This document shows, in pieces, positions 9,090 through 18,473 of a stretch of 37,408 nt of DNA. Every line of letters starts with the position of its first letter. Position 1 is the stretch's first letter. The notes beneath the pieces are model-generated. The model saw only the letters and a list, made by a program, of their open reading frames with translations, had not been told where the DNA came from and did no database searches. Position numbers and translations under genes: made by a program. Origin of the DNA: Halomonas sp. GTDB taxonomy: Bacteria; Pseudomonadota; Gammaproteobacteria; Pseudomonadales; Halomonadaceae. The DNA is taken from contig JAIVHM010000146.1 of assembly GCA_020201095.1 (NCBI GenBank), positions 3,691-41,098 on the forward strand, read 5' to 3'.

Positions 9090-11365
9090 TAGGCCCCGCC
9101 TCCTCGCGTGGTCTTGTCCGGATCGGTGTCACGCAGGCGTCGTACCTCGGTCACATTGGGCAATTGCTGAATACGTGAGAAAAGACGCCCCAGCGCTTCC
9201 AGACCGTCGACTTCCAGGGTAATGCGCAACCGGGCAATGCCTTCGTCGGTGTCGGTCAGCGTGTTCACCGCCAGCACATTGACTTTTTCGTTGCCTAGCA
9301 GACCCGTGACATCGCGCAGCAGGCCTGAACGATCCCAGGCTTGGATCTCGATGGTTACCGGATAGCGTGTCTCGGCGCGCTCGCCCCACTCCACTTCAAT
9401 AATGCGCTGGGGTTCATCCAGGCGCAATTGCAGGATGTTGCTGCAGTCCTGGCGGTGCACTGTCACGCCGCGGCCCTGGGTAATGAAACCGACGATGGGT
9501 TCACCGGGAACCGGTCGACAGCAGTTGGCCATGCTGGTTTTCAGGTTGCCGACCCCCAGCACGGTAATATCGCTTTTGGTGGCCTTGCTGGACTGACGCT
9601 TGGGCTTGGCGAGCAGTCGGTCGAGCTGTTCCTGGTCATCGGTTTCACCGAACAGCTGCTGGGCCTGGTGGAGCACCTGCCCGATGCGCAAGTCGCCTGC
9701 CCCCAAGGCGGCGTACATGTCATCCGGCGTCTGGTAATTGACCGCTTTGGCGAGCTTGGGCAGATCGAGCCCGTCGACATCCAGGCGGCGCATTTCGCGA
9801 TCAAATAGCACGCGCCCTTCTTCAAGGTTTTGATCTCGGGCCTGGTACTTGAACCAGGCCTGTATCTTCGCCCGGGCACGGGATGTGCGCACATAGCCAA
9901 GGCTTGGGTTGAGCCAGTCGCGGCTTGGCCCGCCCTTCGTCGCGGTAAGAATCTCGACCTGCTGACCGGTTTTCAGCTTGTAGGTCAGCGGCACGATACG
10001 GCCGTTGATTTTGGCTCCGCGGCAGCGGTGGCCGATTTCAGTGTGCACCCGGTAGGCAAAATCGATGGGCGTGGCGATCCGCGGCAAATCGATCACGTGG
10101 CCGTCGGGGGTAAACACGTAGATGCGGTCCGGAGCGACATCGCTTGAAAGCCCTTCGCGCAGGTCGCCAAAGCCACCCACCTCGTCCTGCCACTCGAGCA
10201 CCTGGCGTAACCAGGCGATTTTTTCTTCGTAGCTGCGGCTTTTGGCATTGGTATCGTGGCCCTTGTAGCGCCAGTGGGCACAGACGCCAAGCTCAGCTTC
10301 ATCGTGCATCGCGAAGGTGCGAATCTGAATTTCCAGCACTTTGTTTTCCGGCCCCATCACGGCCGTGTGCAGCGACTGGTAGCCATTTTTCTTGGGGTTG
10401 GCGATGTAGTCATCAAACTCGTTGGACACATGATGCCAACGGGAATGAACGATCCCCAATACTGTGTAGCAGTCGGTCACTTCGGGGACCAGAATGCGCA
10501 CGGCGCGCACGTCGTGAACCTGGGAAAAATCGATCCGTTTGCGCTTCATTTTGCGCCAGATCGAATAGATATGTTTGGCGCGTCCATCGACGTCGTAATG
10601 GTGGATATTCTGAGCTTCCATCAGGCCTTTCAAGGTTTCTACGACATCATGGATATAGCGGTCGCGGTCAAGCCGCTTTTCTGCCAGCAGCTTGGCAATC
10701 GTTTTGTATTCTTCTTCGTGGAGATAGCGAAACGACAGGTCTTCCAGCTCCCACTTGAGCTGACCAATACCCAGGCGGTGCGCCAGCGGCGCGTAGATAT
10801 CGGCCACTTCACGGGCGACCTGTTGGCACTTTTCCCGGGGCGCATCTTTGACCTGGCGCAGGGCACAGGTACGCTCGGCAATTTTGATCAGCGCCACGCG
10901 CACATCGCCGACCATATTGACCAGCATCTTACGCAGGTTTTCCTGCTGGTTGTGCTGGCCCATGCCATGGTTGGGGGCCAAGGGGTAGCTGATCGCGGCC
11001 ATCTGTAAGACACCATCGATCAGGTTGGCCACCTCATTACCAAAGCGCTTGCCCACCGCCTCCAGCGTCAATAAGCCTTCACGCACCGCACGGTAGAGAA
11101 CCGCCGCTTCCAATGTTGATTGGTCTAGCTTGAGTTCACCCAGAATATCGGCCATTTCCAGGCCCATACGAAAGCTGGAACCCGGCGTCAGCCACACACG
11201 GTGCGACCTGGGCGCATCCAGCTCCAGGGTTTGAGCAAGCTCGCAGGCCTCACGTAAACGCGCTGGTTCCGGAAGACGCACGTCTTCTTGCAGGCGAGAT
11301 AACCATTTCTGCAAGTCCACCGTTCCGCTGTCGGTTAGCGGCTGGTCTTCACGCACTTTTACCAT
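9089..11365 (-). CDS. relA: GTP pyrophosphokinase (ppGpp synthetase I)
   Basis: The ribosome-associated alarmone synthetase of the stringent response, which transfers pyrophosphate from ATP to GTP or GDP. I prefer ATG 11365 (MVKVRED), which lines up with MVxVR starts of the family, over ATG 11377, giving 758 residues. The N-terminal hydrolase-like domain lacks the HD motif: the position reads YRAVREG, as in monofunctional RelA. The synthetase domain has NEFDDYIANPKKNGYQSLHT with the ExDD motif of RelA. A TGS domain (RIYVFTPDGHVIDLP), a helical region, a zinc-finger-like GNLKTSMANCCRPVPGE and a C-terminal ACT domain (IEIQAWDRSGLLRDVTGLL) complete it. It is followed by mazG and preceded by rlmD on the same strand. 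Confidence 0.96.
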   Translation of the reverse strand: MVKVREDQPLTDSGTVDLQKWLSRLQEDVRLPEPARLREACELAQTLELDAPRSHRVWLTPGSSFRMGLEMADILGELKLDQSTLEAAVLYRAVREGLLTLEAVGKRFGNEVANLIDGVLQMAAISYPLAPNHGMGQHNQQENLRKMLVNMVGDVRVALIKIAERTCALRQVKDAPREKCQQVAREVADIYAPLAHRLGIGQLKWELEDLSFRYLHEEEYKTIAKLLAEKRLDRDRYIHDVVETLKGLMEAQNIHHYDVDGRAKHIYSIWRKMKRKRIDFSQVHDVRAVRILVPEVTDCYTVLGIVHSRWHHVSNEFDDYIANPKKNGYQSLHTAVMGPENKVLEIQIRTFAMHDEAELGVCAHWRYKGHDTNAKSRSYEEKIAWLRQVLEWQDEVGGFGDLREGLSSDVAPDRIYVFTPDGHVIDLPRIATPIDFAYRVHTEIGHRCRGAKINGRIVPLTYKLKTGQQVEILTATKGGPSRDWLNPSLGYVRTSRARAKIQAWFKYQARDQNLEEGRVLFDREMRRLDVDGLDLPKLAKAVNYQTPDDMYAALGAGDLRIGQVLHQAQQLFGETDDQEQLDRLLAKPKRQSSKATKSDITVLGVGNLKTSMANCCRPVPGEPIVGFITQGRGVTVHRQDCSNILQLRLDEPQRIIEVEWGERAETRYPVTIEIQAWDRSGLLRDVTGLLGNEKVNVLAVNTLTDTDEGIARLRITLEVDGLEALGRLFSRIQQLPNVTEVRRLRDTDPDKTTRGGGA

Positions 11366-11425
11366 GACGATTCTCATCCATTCGAGGCAGCCGTTTGCGA
11401 CACCGCTGCCGAGGCTAACGGCGTT

Positions 11426-12826
11426 TTAGGCACACGTCGTGTGTTCAAACAGCATCAGCGTTTCCATATGTGCAGTGTGCATAAACATGTCGGCCACTGC
11501 GACGTGGTTGATGCGGTAACCTGCATGCACAAGGTGTGCCGCATCACGGGCAAGCGTGGCGGGGTCACAGGAAATATACACGACCCTGGCAACCGGATTG
11601 CGCGAAAGCGCTTGGCAAATGACCTCGGCCCCGCTGCGTGGTGGGTCGAGCACCAGTGCCTCCAGACCATCGGCCTTGAGCAGCGAGGCGACGGTATCCG
11701 GGTCGCTTAAATCGGCCTGCTGGCCCGTCACATCAAGTCGATTGCGATGGGCGTTATCGAAAAGCCGCTCAACCATGGCAGGACTGCCTTCTACGGCATG
11801 TACACAAGCCCCTGCTGCTGCCATGGGCAGGCTGAAGTTACCGATCCCGGCAAACAGGTCCATCGTCCGCTGGCCTGGCGAAGGCGCCAACCAACGCATG
11901 GCGGTATCGACCATCTGCTGATTCACGGCAGCGTTGACTTGTAAAAAATCACCGGGGGCAAAATGCAGCGTCAACGGCGTCCCATCACGCGTATTGAGGG
12001 TCTCTTCCAATACCGGCGGCGCACCATACCAGTGCAGCGTTGGACTTTCACGCCCTAACCAGGTGCCCAAAGCGACTTGATGTTGGTCAGCAAACGCCTG
12101 CCAGCGCTCGGCATCAGCCGTATTGGCTTTCAATTGGCGAACCAGAACAACTTGCTGGCTGGCGGTCGCCAGCAGTTCTATGTGCCCCACCTGGCGCGGG
12201 GCATCAAGCGTTGCCAACAGCGCGTGCAGGGGAGTGATAAGCGCCTGCAAACCATCGACCAGCACAACACAACGCTCAATATCGATCAGCCTGTGAGAGT
12301 GGGCCGCTCGAAAGCCCAACCGGGGATGACCGTTGCCATCGACTTTGACGCCTAGGCGCGCCCGCCGTCGGTAGCCCTGGTTGTCATCGTGCAGCGATTC
12401 GATATCACCCAGCTCGATTCCCTGGCGAGCCATTAAATCGCGCACCACTGCCCTTTTATGCTCGCGTTGCGACGCCACGGTCATGTGCTGCAAATCGCAG
12501 CCGCCGCAATGGCTGAAATGCGGGCAAGGCGGCGACACACGCTGCGCCGAGGGGGTCAACAGGTTTTTGACATGCGCTTCGTCGTAGCGCTTGCGGGTCT
12601 GGTGAACCGCGACGTCAACGTGCTCGCCGGGTAATGCCTGGTCAATAAAGACCGTTTTACCTTCAGCGTTGTGAGCCACCCCGCGTCCGTCATGCGCCAA
12701 GCGCTCTACCTCCAGAGCGCTTGTCTCTTGCGGCGCCTGATTCGAGGATTTTGCCGCGGGTTGGCGTGCAAGACCAGAATGCCCCGACGCGGGGCGCGGC
12801 GGCCGCCGTTTTCCCAACATGGCCAT
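11426..12826 (-). CDS. rlmD: 23S rRNA (uracil-1939-C5)-methyltransferase
   Basis: An SAM-dependent RNA m5U methyltransferase (formerly RumA) of 466 residues. A TRAM domain comes first (ALEVERLAHDGRGVAH). It is followed by the iron-sulfur cysteines in PPCPHFSHCGGCDLQHM, the SAM site DLFAGIGNFSLPMA, LDPPRSGAE, and the nucleophile in VYISCDPATLARD. The 30 residues before the TRAM domain are Pro/Ser/Ala-rich and basic. ATG 12826 directly follows the cysM stop, and GGAGG at 12833-12837 lies five bases before it. In Pseudomonas the same order cysM-rumA-relA-mazG is seen, which supports the call. Confidence 0.95.
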   Translation of the reverse strand: MAMLGKRRPPRPASGHSGLARQPAAKSSNQAPQETSALEVERLAHDGRGVAHNAEGKTVFIDQALPGEHVDVAVHQTRKRYDEAHVKNLLTPSAQRVSPPCPHFSHCGGCDLQHMTVASQREHKRAVVRDLMARQGIELGDIESLHDDNQGYRRRARLGVKVDGNGHPRLGFRAAHSHRLIDIERCVVLVDGLQALITPLHALLATLDAPRQVGHIELLATASQQVVLVRQLKANTADAERWQAFADQHQVALGTWLGRESPTLHWYGAPPVLEETLNTRDGTPLTLHFAPGDFLQVNAAVNQQMVDTAMRWLAPSPGQRTMDLFAGIGNFSLPMAAAGACVHAVEGSPAMVERLFDNAHRNRLDVTGQQADLSDPDTVASLLKADGLEALVLDPPRSGAEVICQALSRNPVARVVYISCDPATLARDAAHLVHAGYRINHVAVADMFMHTAHMETLMLFEHTTCA

Positions 12827-13723
12827 CTATACCTCCGGGGCAAACAAGCCTGTGGAAAGGTAGCGATCGCCGCGGTCGCAGACGATAAACACGATCACGG
12901 CATTTTCCACCTGCTCGGCAATACGCAGCGCGCCCGCAAGGCTCCCCCCCGAGGAAACACCCGCAAAGATGCCCTCTTCACGCGCCAGACGCCGCATGTG
13001 CTCTTCGGCTTCTGGCTGAGCAATATCCAGCGTGGTATCCACCCGAGGCGCTTCAAAGATGGCCGGCAGATACTCCTGCGGCCAGCGCCGAATACCCGGA
13101 ATGCTCGCCCCATCAGCCGGCTGAAGGCCGACAATCTGAATCGCCGGATTCTGCTCTTTCAGATAGCGCGATACTCCCATGATGGTGCCGGTCGTTCCCA
13201 TGGAACTGACAAAATGGGTCACTTCGCCGCCCGTTTGTCGCCACACTTCAGGGCCTGTCGTCCGGTAGTGGGCCAGGGGATTGTCCGGATTGGCAAACTG
13301 GTTGAGCGGCTTGCCGTCACCCCGGGCGATCATGCCGTCGGCGATATCCCGCGCTTCTTCCATGCCGCCTTCTTTACTCGCCGACACCAGCTGCGCGCCG
13401 AACGCTGCCATGGCCTGCTTACGCTCCTCGGAAGCGCTCTCGGGCATTATCAGCACCATGCGATAACCCTTGATGGCAGCGGCCATCGCCAGGGCGATAC
13501 CGGTATTGCCCGACGTGGCTTCGATCAGTGTGTCGCCGGGGGCAATATCACCGCGTGCTTCTGCCTCGGTGAGCATCGAAAGCGCCGGCCGGTCTTTCAC
13601 CGACCCGGCGGGGTTGTTACCTTCCAGTTTCGCCAGGAGGGTATTGTTGCGCCCCGCGCTGATACGCTTCAGACGCACCAACGGCGTGTTGCCAACCACC
13701 TCTTCTAACGTGGGATAATCCAT
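12827..13723 (-). CDS. cysM: Cysteine synthase B
   Basis: A PLP-dependent O-acetylserine sulfhydrylase of 298 residues that can use sulfide or thiosulfate to make cysteine. The PLP lysine is Lys43 in NPAGSVKDRPA. The substrate loop EATSGNTGIALA and the glycine-rich VSSMGTTGTIMGVSRYLKE are present. CysM-specific features include the compact length and the GVSSGGSLAGAL block near the C-terminus. The gene is divergent from gacS with about 90 bases between the two starts, and its product is encoded directly ahead of rlmD without a gap. The same neighbourhood (gacS/cysM/rumA/relA) occurs in Pseudomonas. Confidence 0.94.
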   Translation of the reverse strand: MDYPTLEEVVGNTPLVRLKRISAGRNNTLLAKLEGNNPAGSVKDRPALSMLTEAEARGDIAPGDTLIEATSGNTGIALAMAAAIKGYRMVLIMPESASEERKQAMAAFGAQLVSASKEGGMEEARDIADGMIARGDGKPLNQFANPDNPLAHYRTTGPEVWRQTGGEVTHFVSSMGTTGTIMGVSRYLKEQNPAIQIVGLQPADGASIPGIRRWPQEYLPAIFEAPRVDTTLDIAQPEAEEHMRRLAREEGIFAGVSSGGSLAGALRIAEQVENAVIVFIVCDRGDRYLSTGLFAPEV

Positions 13724-13815
13724 CGCATCAATTCCTTATCGTGACCGTTACCTACATTATATCGGTGCTAACGTACACTGGACAGGTAACCCTCTTGAAT
13801 CAGCAGGCTGCTTTC

Positions 13816-16527
13816 ATGTCTTTGAACACGCGACTTCTTTTTGCGCTGCTTGGCCTTCCGCTTGCGGTCTATGCCTGCATGGCGATACTGCTGGTCATCC
13901 AAAACGATCAAAAGACCCACGCGCTGTTAGAAGAGCGCATTGTAAGCGCCAGCCACTCGATTGCTCCAAGCATGGCCGAGGCGTTGCTGGACACCGATAT
14001 TGATCAACTGGACGAATACGTTACGACGTTCTTGGAGCAGCAAGGCGTCATTTCAGTGACCGTATTCGATAATCAAAATAATCGCCTTCTGGTACGCGGG
14101 AGCATCAATTCAACATCACCGCTTTCGTCCTACCCTGACACCACGCAACTTGTCTCTACCGATGATGGATTGGGCTTGCAAGTTCCGCTGAAAGCGTCGG
14201 CCACAGGCAACGAATCTCCCGCACGAGCGGGTTGGCTTGAAGCCAAAATAGATACCCAAACGCTCAACCTTGCTCGCTATCAGATGATTGCCAGCTTAAG
14301 CCTGGGAGGAATGCTTCTTGGACTTTGCCTGTTTTTAATTGCCTTTGCGATCAGCCGCTATGTCACGCGGCCCATCGAAGACGCCAGCCATGCGCTTTAC
14401 CGCCTGTCGCGGAGCGATTATGAGCAAACGGCAATGTCGCATAACGCCGTTGAATTGAATCGCTTGGCTCAACACATCAATGCCCTTGCCAGTCATCTCC
14501 AGAGCGCCAAGCATGACATGCAAGCACAAATCGAACAGGCGACCAGTGAACTTCAGGAGTCCATGGAGACCATCGAAGAGCAGAACATCAAGCTCGACTT
14601 GGCCCACCGCAGTGCGGTGCGAGCCAATACGGTGAAGTCCGAATTTCTCGCCAACATGAGCCACGAAATCCGCACGCCGCTGAACGGGATAATCGGGTTT
14701 TGTCGACTGCTGGGCCGTTCGTCCCTGGATGACCGCCAACGCGATTGGCTACAGCACGTGCATAGGGCCTGCGATAACCTGCTCATGCTGGTCAACGATG
14801 TCCTCGACTTTTCCAAGCTGGAAGCCAACCGGCTAACCTTGGAAGAAGCCGATATCGACATCGTGACGCTGGTTGATGAGGTTCTCGGCCTGCATGCCCC
14901 CGAAGCCCAGCGTAAACACCTCCACCTAGTGGCCATGGTCTACGACGATGTGCCAACACCGCTCAGCGGCGACCCGCTCAGGCTGCACCAGGTGCTCAAT
15001 AACCTGCTCAGCAATGCCCTCAAGTTTACCCAGCAGGGCGACGTGGTCGTCAGGGTCATGCTGGAGCACTACGCGGGTAAGCATGTCGTGCTGAATATCA
15101 GCGTCAGCGACACAGGTATCGGCCTGAGCGAAGAGCACCAGCAACAGTTATTCAGTGCCTTTTCCCAAGCTGAACCCAGCCATCCCCGCCAGTTTGGCGG
15201 TAGCGGGCTCGGCTTGACCATCTGTCGTCAGCTCATTCACCGCATGGGGGGAGAGATCAGCGTCGAGAGCGAATTGAATAAAGGCTCAACGTTCTCGTTC
15301 ACCCTGCCTCTCCAAGCTACCCACGCCGACGAACGCAGCCCCGAGCTGCACCTTGACGGCCCGATCGTTCGCATTCACGAACCCCACACCACCACGCGTC
15401 ATGTGCTGGAGCACCTACTGGAACGCTGGGGAGCAATGCCGGTCGCGCTTTCAAGCAACACCGCCAGCGATTTGCTACTCATCAGTCTTGACCGGGATGA
15501 TTTAAAACCCAGGGCGCTTAGCCAATGGCAGGAAATTATCCGCGCCGCCGAATGTCCCGCGCTGGTGCTGGTAAACGGGTCAAGCTTTGAACTGCCAACA
15601 CTCGATTTCCCATTCAAAGGCGAGCTGCTTTGCAAGCCATTTACCCGTTCGCAACTGGCTGTATCCCTGACACATCTATTGGTACCGGTCAGAGAAACCC
15701 GCGCCCTCCAAAGCGCCTCACTTCCGGCGTTACCTTTCGCGGATGAAGGGTATCGACTATTGGTCGTCGACGACAACGCATCAAACCGGCAACTGCTCAG
15801 TGCGTTACTGGAAGCGCCCGGCCGGCACATCACCCTTGCAGAAAGTGGTCATAAAGCGATCGAGATGGCCCGCGAGCAGACTTTTGACATGGTGTTAATG
15901 GATATTCGCATGCCGCAGATGGATGGCGTGCAAACCACCCAGGCACTGCGACGCATCAACCATGTCTGGAGCCGCTGTCCGATTATTGCAGTGACCGCGC
16001 ACGCGCTGAATAGTGAGCGTCAACGCTGGTTAGCCGAAGGCCTTGACGACGTAATTATCAAGCCGATAGACGAGAATGACTTGAACCAATTGCTAAACCG
16101 GTTCCTGGGCATTGCCGTTCCGGTTTCAGCGCCCCAGATTCAGCCCCCCCTTGCGACTAAAAAACTGCCCGGTGAGACATCCACATCTGCCGCGTTACCG
16201 GTGATCGACCTGACACTGGGCGCGCGCTTGGCCGGTGGCAAAGATGACATTGCGCGGGCCCAGATCAAGCGTTTGATCGACAGCTTACCCGCCACACGGC
16301 AAGCCATGGATGCCGCTTATCAGCAGGGCAACATTGAAGCACTGCTGGACAGCGTCCATGACCTGAACGGTGCCAGTCGCTATTGCGGAACCCCCGAGTT
16401 AGCCCTGATTGTCGAAACCCTGGAAACCCGGCTGCGCACCAGCGGGCTGGACCATGTGGACACGCTCATTAACGATCTTTACCGAGCCATGGAAAAACTC
16501 ATTGCCCAGCGCACTACGCTTGGCTAG
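13816..16527 (+). CDS. gacS: Hybrid sensor histidine kinase GacS/BarA
   Basis: A membrane tripartite kinase of 903 residues that phosphorylates the response regulator GacA/UvrY to control CsrB/RsmZ-type small RNAs. ATG 13816 (MSLNTRLLFALLGLPL) is preferred over the in-frame GTG at 13741, because it places the first membrane helix at residues 7-28 as in GacS. The sensor region spans about 30-155, a second helix 157-179, and HAMP follows. The phosphorylated His283 is in SHEIRTPLNG, the ATPase has SDTGIGL and GGSGLGLTI, and the receiver domain has Asp696 in LMDIRMPQMDG. The C-terminal HPt domain has His848 in VHDLNGASRYCG. It lies divergent from cysM and converges on acpS with 8 bases between stops. 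Confidence 0.94.
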   Translation: MSLNTRLLFALLGLPLAVYACMAILLVIQNDQKTHALLEERIVSASHSIAPSMAEALLDTDIDQLDEYVTTFLEQQGVISVTVFDNQNNRLLVRGSINSTSPLSSYPDTTQLVSTDDGLGLQVPLKASATGNESPARAGWLEAKIDTQTLNLARYQMIASLSLGGMLLGLCLFLIAFAISRYVTRPIEDASHALYRLSRSDYEQTAMSHNAVELNRLAQHINALASHLQSAKHDMQAQIEQATSELQESMETIEEQNIKLDLAHRSAVRANTVKSEFLANMSHEIRTPLNGIIGFCRLLGRSSLDDRQRDWLQHVHRACDNLLMLVNDVLDFSKLEANRLTLEEADIDIVTLVDEVLGLHAPEAQRKHLHLVAMVYDDVPTPLSGDPLRLHQVLNNLLSNALKFTQQGDVVVRVMLEHYAGKHVVLNISVSDTGIGLSEEHQQQLFSAFSQAEPSHPRQFGGSGLGLTICRQLIHRMGGEISVESELNKGSTFSFTLPLQATHADERSPELHLDGPIVRIHEPHTTTRHVLEHLLERWGAMPVALSSNTASDLLLISLDRDDLKPRALSQWQEIIRAAECPALVLVNGSSFELPTLDFPFKGELLCKPFTRSQLAVSLTHLLVPVRETRALQSASLPALPFADEGYRLLVVDDNASNRQLLSALLEAPGRHITLAESGHKAIEMAREQTFDMVLMDIRMPQMDGVQTTQALRRINHVWSRCPIIAVTAHALNSERQRWLAEGLDDVIIKPIDENDLNQLLNRFLGIAVPVSAPQIQPPLATKKLPGETSTSAALPVIDLTLGARLAGGKDDIARAQIKRLIDSLPATRQAMDAAYQQGNIEALLDSVHDLNGASRYCGTPELALIVETLETRLRTSGLDHVDTLINDLYRAMEKLIAQRTTLG

Positions 16528-16535
16528 TAGGCGAC

Positions 16536-16913
16536 CTAGCTTTCCAGGACCACAAAGGCAATGGCATAGTCTTCTTCATCGCTTAACGTGATATGCATGG
16601 CAGTCACGCCGGCGGCTGACGCCTTCTCGGCGGCAGCCCCCTGGAGGTTGAAGTAGGGTTTGCCCAGCGCATCGTTGAGCACCTGAATATCGCGCCACTG
16701 CAGCCCGCGCCGCAGCCCCAGGCCCAGCGCTTTGACAAAGGCCTCCTTAGCCGCAAATCGCTTGGCAAGAAAGGCGACCGGCTGCGATTTCCCCAACCAC
16801 ACAGCGTGCTCATCAGGGCCCAGGATACGCAGCGCAAAGCGCGGCCCATGGCGTTTTAGGGCCCGCTCAAAGCGCTCGATACGCGCAATATCAGAGCCAA
16901 TACCGACGATCAC
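16536..16913 (-). CDS. acpS: Holo-[acyl-carrier-protein] synthase
   Basis: Transfers 4'-phosphopantetheine from CoA to acyl carrier protein. The 125 residues match the family length. The N-terminal IVGIGSDIARIERF holds the conserved metal-binding Asp, and FLAKRFAAKEAFVKALG is the second signature, with its Glu. The end AMHITLSDEEDYAIAFVVLE is standard. The start codon is GTG at 16913, three bases past the pdxJ stop, so it is coupled to pdxJ. It is the last gene of the lepA-lepB-rnc-era-recO-pdxJ-acpS block. Confidence 0.95.
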   Translation of the reverse strand: MIVGIGSDIARIERFERALKRHGPRFALRILGPDEHAVWLGKSQPVAFLAKRFAAKEAFVKALGLGLRRGLQWRDIQVLNDALGKPYFNLQGAAAEKASAAGVTAMHITLSDEEDYAIAFVVLES

Positions 16914-16916
16914 TGA

Positions 16917-17741
16917 TCAGTGCCCACAGCAGCCATCATGCACATGACCGTGCTGGCCCTCATGGTCATGGTCGTGGGCATCCAGCGCCGCCATCAAACC
17001 GGCTTCCTGACCTGCGATAATCAACCGTTTCATATCAGCGACGGCTTCTTTTAGACCCACAAAAAGCGCCCGCGCAATAATCGCGTGACCAATATTAAGC
17101 TCATTAATGCCCGGCAGCGCCGCGATGGCTTCCACATTGTGGTAATTCAAACCGTGGCCTGCATTAACCACCAACCCAAGCGACACCGCCTGCGTCGCGG
17201 CCGCCGTCAAGCGCTGGTACTCAGCCATTGCGGCCTCGCTGCCAGGGCGCGCTTCGGCATAAGCGCCGGTGTGCAGTTCGATGACCGGTGCGCCTGCTCG
17301 CTGGGCGGCATCGATCTGGTCATCGTCGGGGTCGATAAATAACGATACCTCGCAACCGGCTGCCGCAAGTCGCTGGCAGGCGCTAGCCACGGCGCCGAAC
17401 CCACCCACTACATCGAGACCGCCTTCCGTGGTCAACTCTTCGCGCTTCTCGGGAACTAGGCACACGTAGGCCGGCCGAATCTCTTCAGCCAGCGCTAGCA
17501 TCTCTTCGGTGACCGCCATCTCCAGGTTCATGCGCGTATTGAGCACATCGGCCAACATTTTCACGTCGCGCAGTTGAATATGGCGCCGGTCTTCGCGCAG
17601 ATGTACGGTAATGCCGTCGGCACCCGCCTCCTCGGCTAACAGCGCTGCCTGAATAGGGTCTGGGTAGCGGGTACCGCGTGCCTGTCGAAGGGTAGCAATA
17701 TGGTCAATATTGACCCCTAACAGTATCCGTGGGGGATGCAT
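16917..17741 (-). CDS. pdxJ: Pyridoxine 5'-phosphate synthase with His-rich tail
   Basis: Condenses 1-deoxyxylulose-5-phosphate with aminoacetone-3-phosphate to pyridoxine phosphate. A TIM-barrel protein: [23 protein letters not shown] at the N-terminus, [21 protein letters not shown]-like [27 protein letters not shown] and [16 protein letters not shown] at the phosphate site. At 274 residues it is about 25-30 longer than usual. The extra part is a C-terminal tail (residues 254-274) with seven His, two Cys and several Asp, which looks like a metal-binding tail. GGAGG lies six bases before ATG 17741. The barrel itself appears intact. Confidence 0.95.
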   Translation of the reverse strand: MHPPRILLGVNIDHIATLRQARGTRYPDPIQAALLAEEAGADGITVHLREDRRHIQLRDVKMLADVLNTRMNLEMAVTEEMLALAEEIRPAYVCLVPEKREELTTEGGLDVVGGFGAVASACQRLAAAGCEVSLFIDPDDDQIDAAQRAGAPVIELHTGAYAEARPGSEAAMAEYQRLTAAATQAVSLGLVVNAGHGLNYHNVEAIAALPGINELNIGHAIIARALFVGLKEAVADMKRLIIAGQEAGLMAALDAHDHDHEGQHGHVHDGCCGH

Positions 17742-17772
17742 AAATGGCCTCCAGTCTTAAAAAGGTGACAGC

Positions 17773-18471
17773 CTAACGTTGGCGACGCTGGGCAAGGTCG
17801 CGCATCAATTCCCGGGAGCGTAAGGCGGTAGTCCCCAGATGCGGTGCCAGGGCGGCACGCATGATGCCTTTCAACGCGTTCGCTAACGTCGGTTCCTGCC
17901 AGTCATGGTGATCAATATAGCGCAAGGTTCGACCATCCAGCCCCTTGGCCGCTGGCACGAAAGCGCGGCTCGACGCGTCAAAACGGTATAGTCCCTGGGG
18001 GTCGAGTGCGCCTCCATCGGGGGTGCAAAAACGCGGCGTGGCGTCTAGGACTTCAAGTAACGACCATTCGTAACGGCGCAGCGCCAGCGCACGGTCGGCA
18101 GGCGCAGTGAGTGCCTCAAGCAAGGCAGTGTAAAAGGCAAAGACATTGCCAGCAGGAAACTCCAGCGGCAGCAGGCGTGTCGCAATCTCATTGGCGTAAA
18201 GCCCGCAAAGAAGGCCCTCGCCTGCCAATAGCGCCGTGGCCCCGCGGGACTCCATCAAATTCAGCCGCTTGAGCTCACGTTCGCCTCGCCATGTCACTAG
18301 AAGCGGCGTGAACGGCTGAAGACGCTGACGCGATTTTGACGAGGGTCGCTGACCGCCCTGGGCGATCGCTCTAATGCGGCCGTGGTGGAGCGTCAGAAGA
18401 TCGACCAGCGCGCTGGTTTCACGGTAGGGCCTTCGGTGCAGCAGGAAGGCTGGCTCCGCCGACATCGTCAT
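17773..18471 (-). CDS. recO: DNA repair protein RecO
   Basis: A recombination mediator that helps RecR load RecA at SSB-coated gaps. An N-terminal OB-fold starts PAFLLHRRPYRETSALVDLLT and continues with HHGRIRAIAQGG. A helical C-terminal domain contains LLCGLYANEIATRLLP and the block around YRFDASSRAF. ATG 18471 is preferred; a TTG at 18477 overlapping the era stop and an ATG at 18465 are alternatives. About 232 residues, within the usual range. No zinc-binding cysteine cluster is seen, as in other gammaproteobacterial RecO. It is directly downstream of era, as in E. coli and Pseudomonas. Confidence 0.92.
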   Translation of the reverse strand: MTMSAEPAFLLHRRPYRETSALVDLLTLHHGRIRAIAQGGQRPSSKSRQRLQPFTPLLVTWRGERELKRLNLMESRGATALLAGEGLLCGLYANEIATRLLPLEFPAGNVFAFYTALLEALTAPADRALALRRYEWSLLEVLDATPRFCTPDGGALDPQGLYRFDASSRAFVPAAKGLDGRTLRYIDHHDWQEPTLANALKGIMRAALAPHLGTTALRSRELMRDLAQRRQR

Positions 18472-18473
18472 GC

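Noticed and set aside
12671-13708. 345-codon plus-strand ORF antisense to cysM and the rlmD start
   Set aside because: A shadow of high-GC coding sequence. Both real genes carry full motif sets on the other strand.
13741-13815. GTG start giving 25 more residues on gacS
   Set aside because: The extra part is unlike GacS N-termini. ATG 13816 places the first membrane helix at the usual position.
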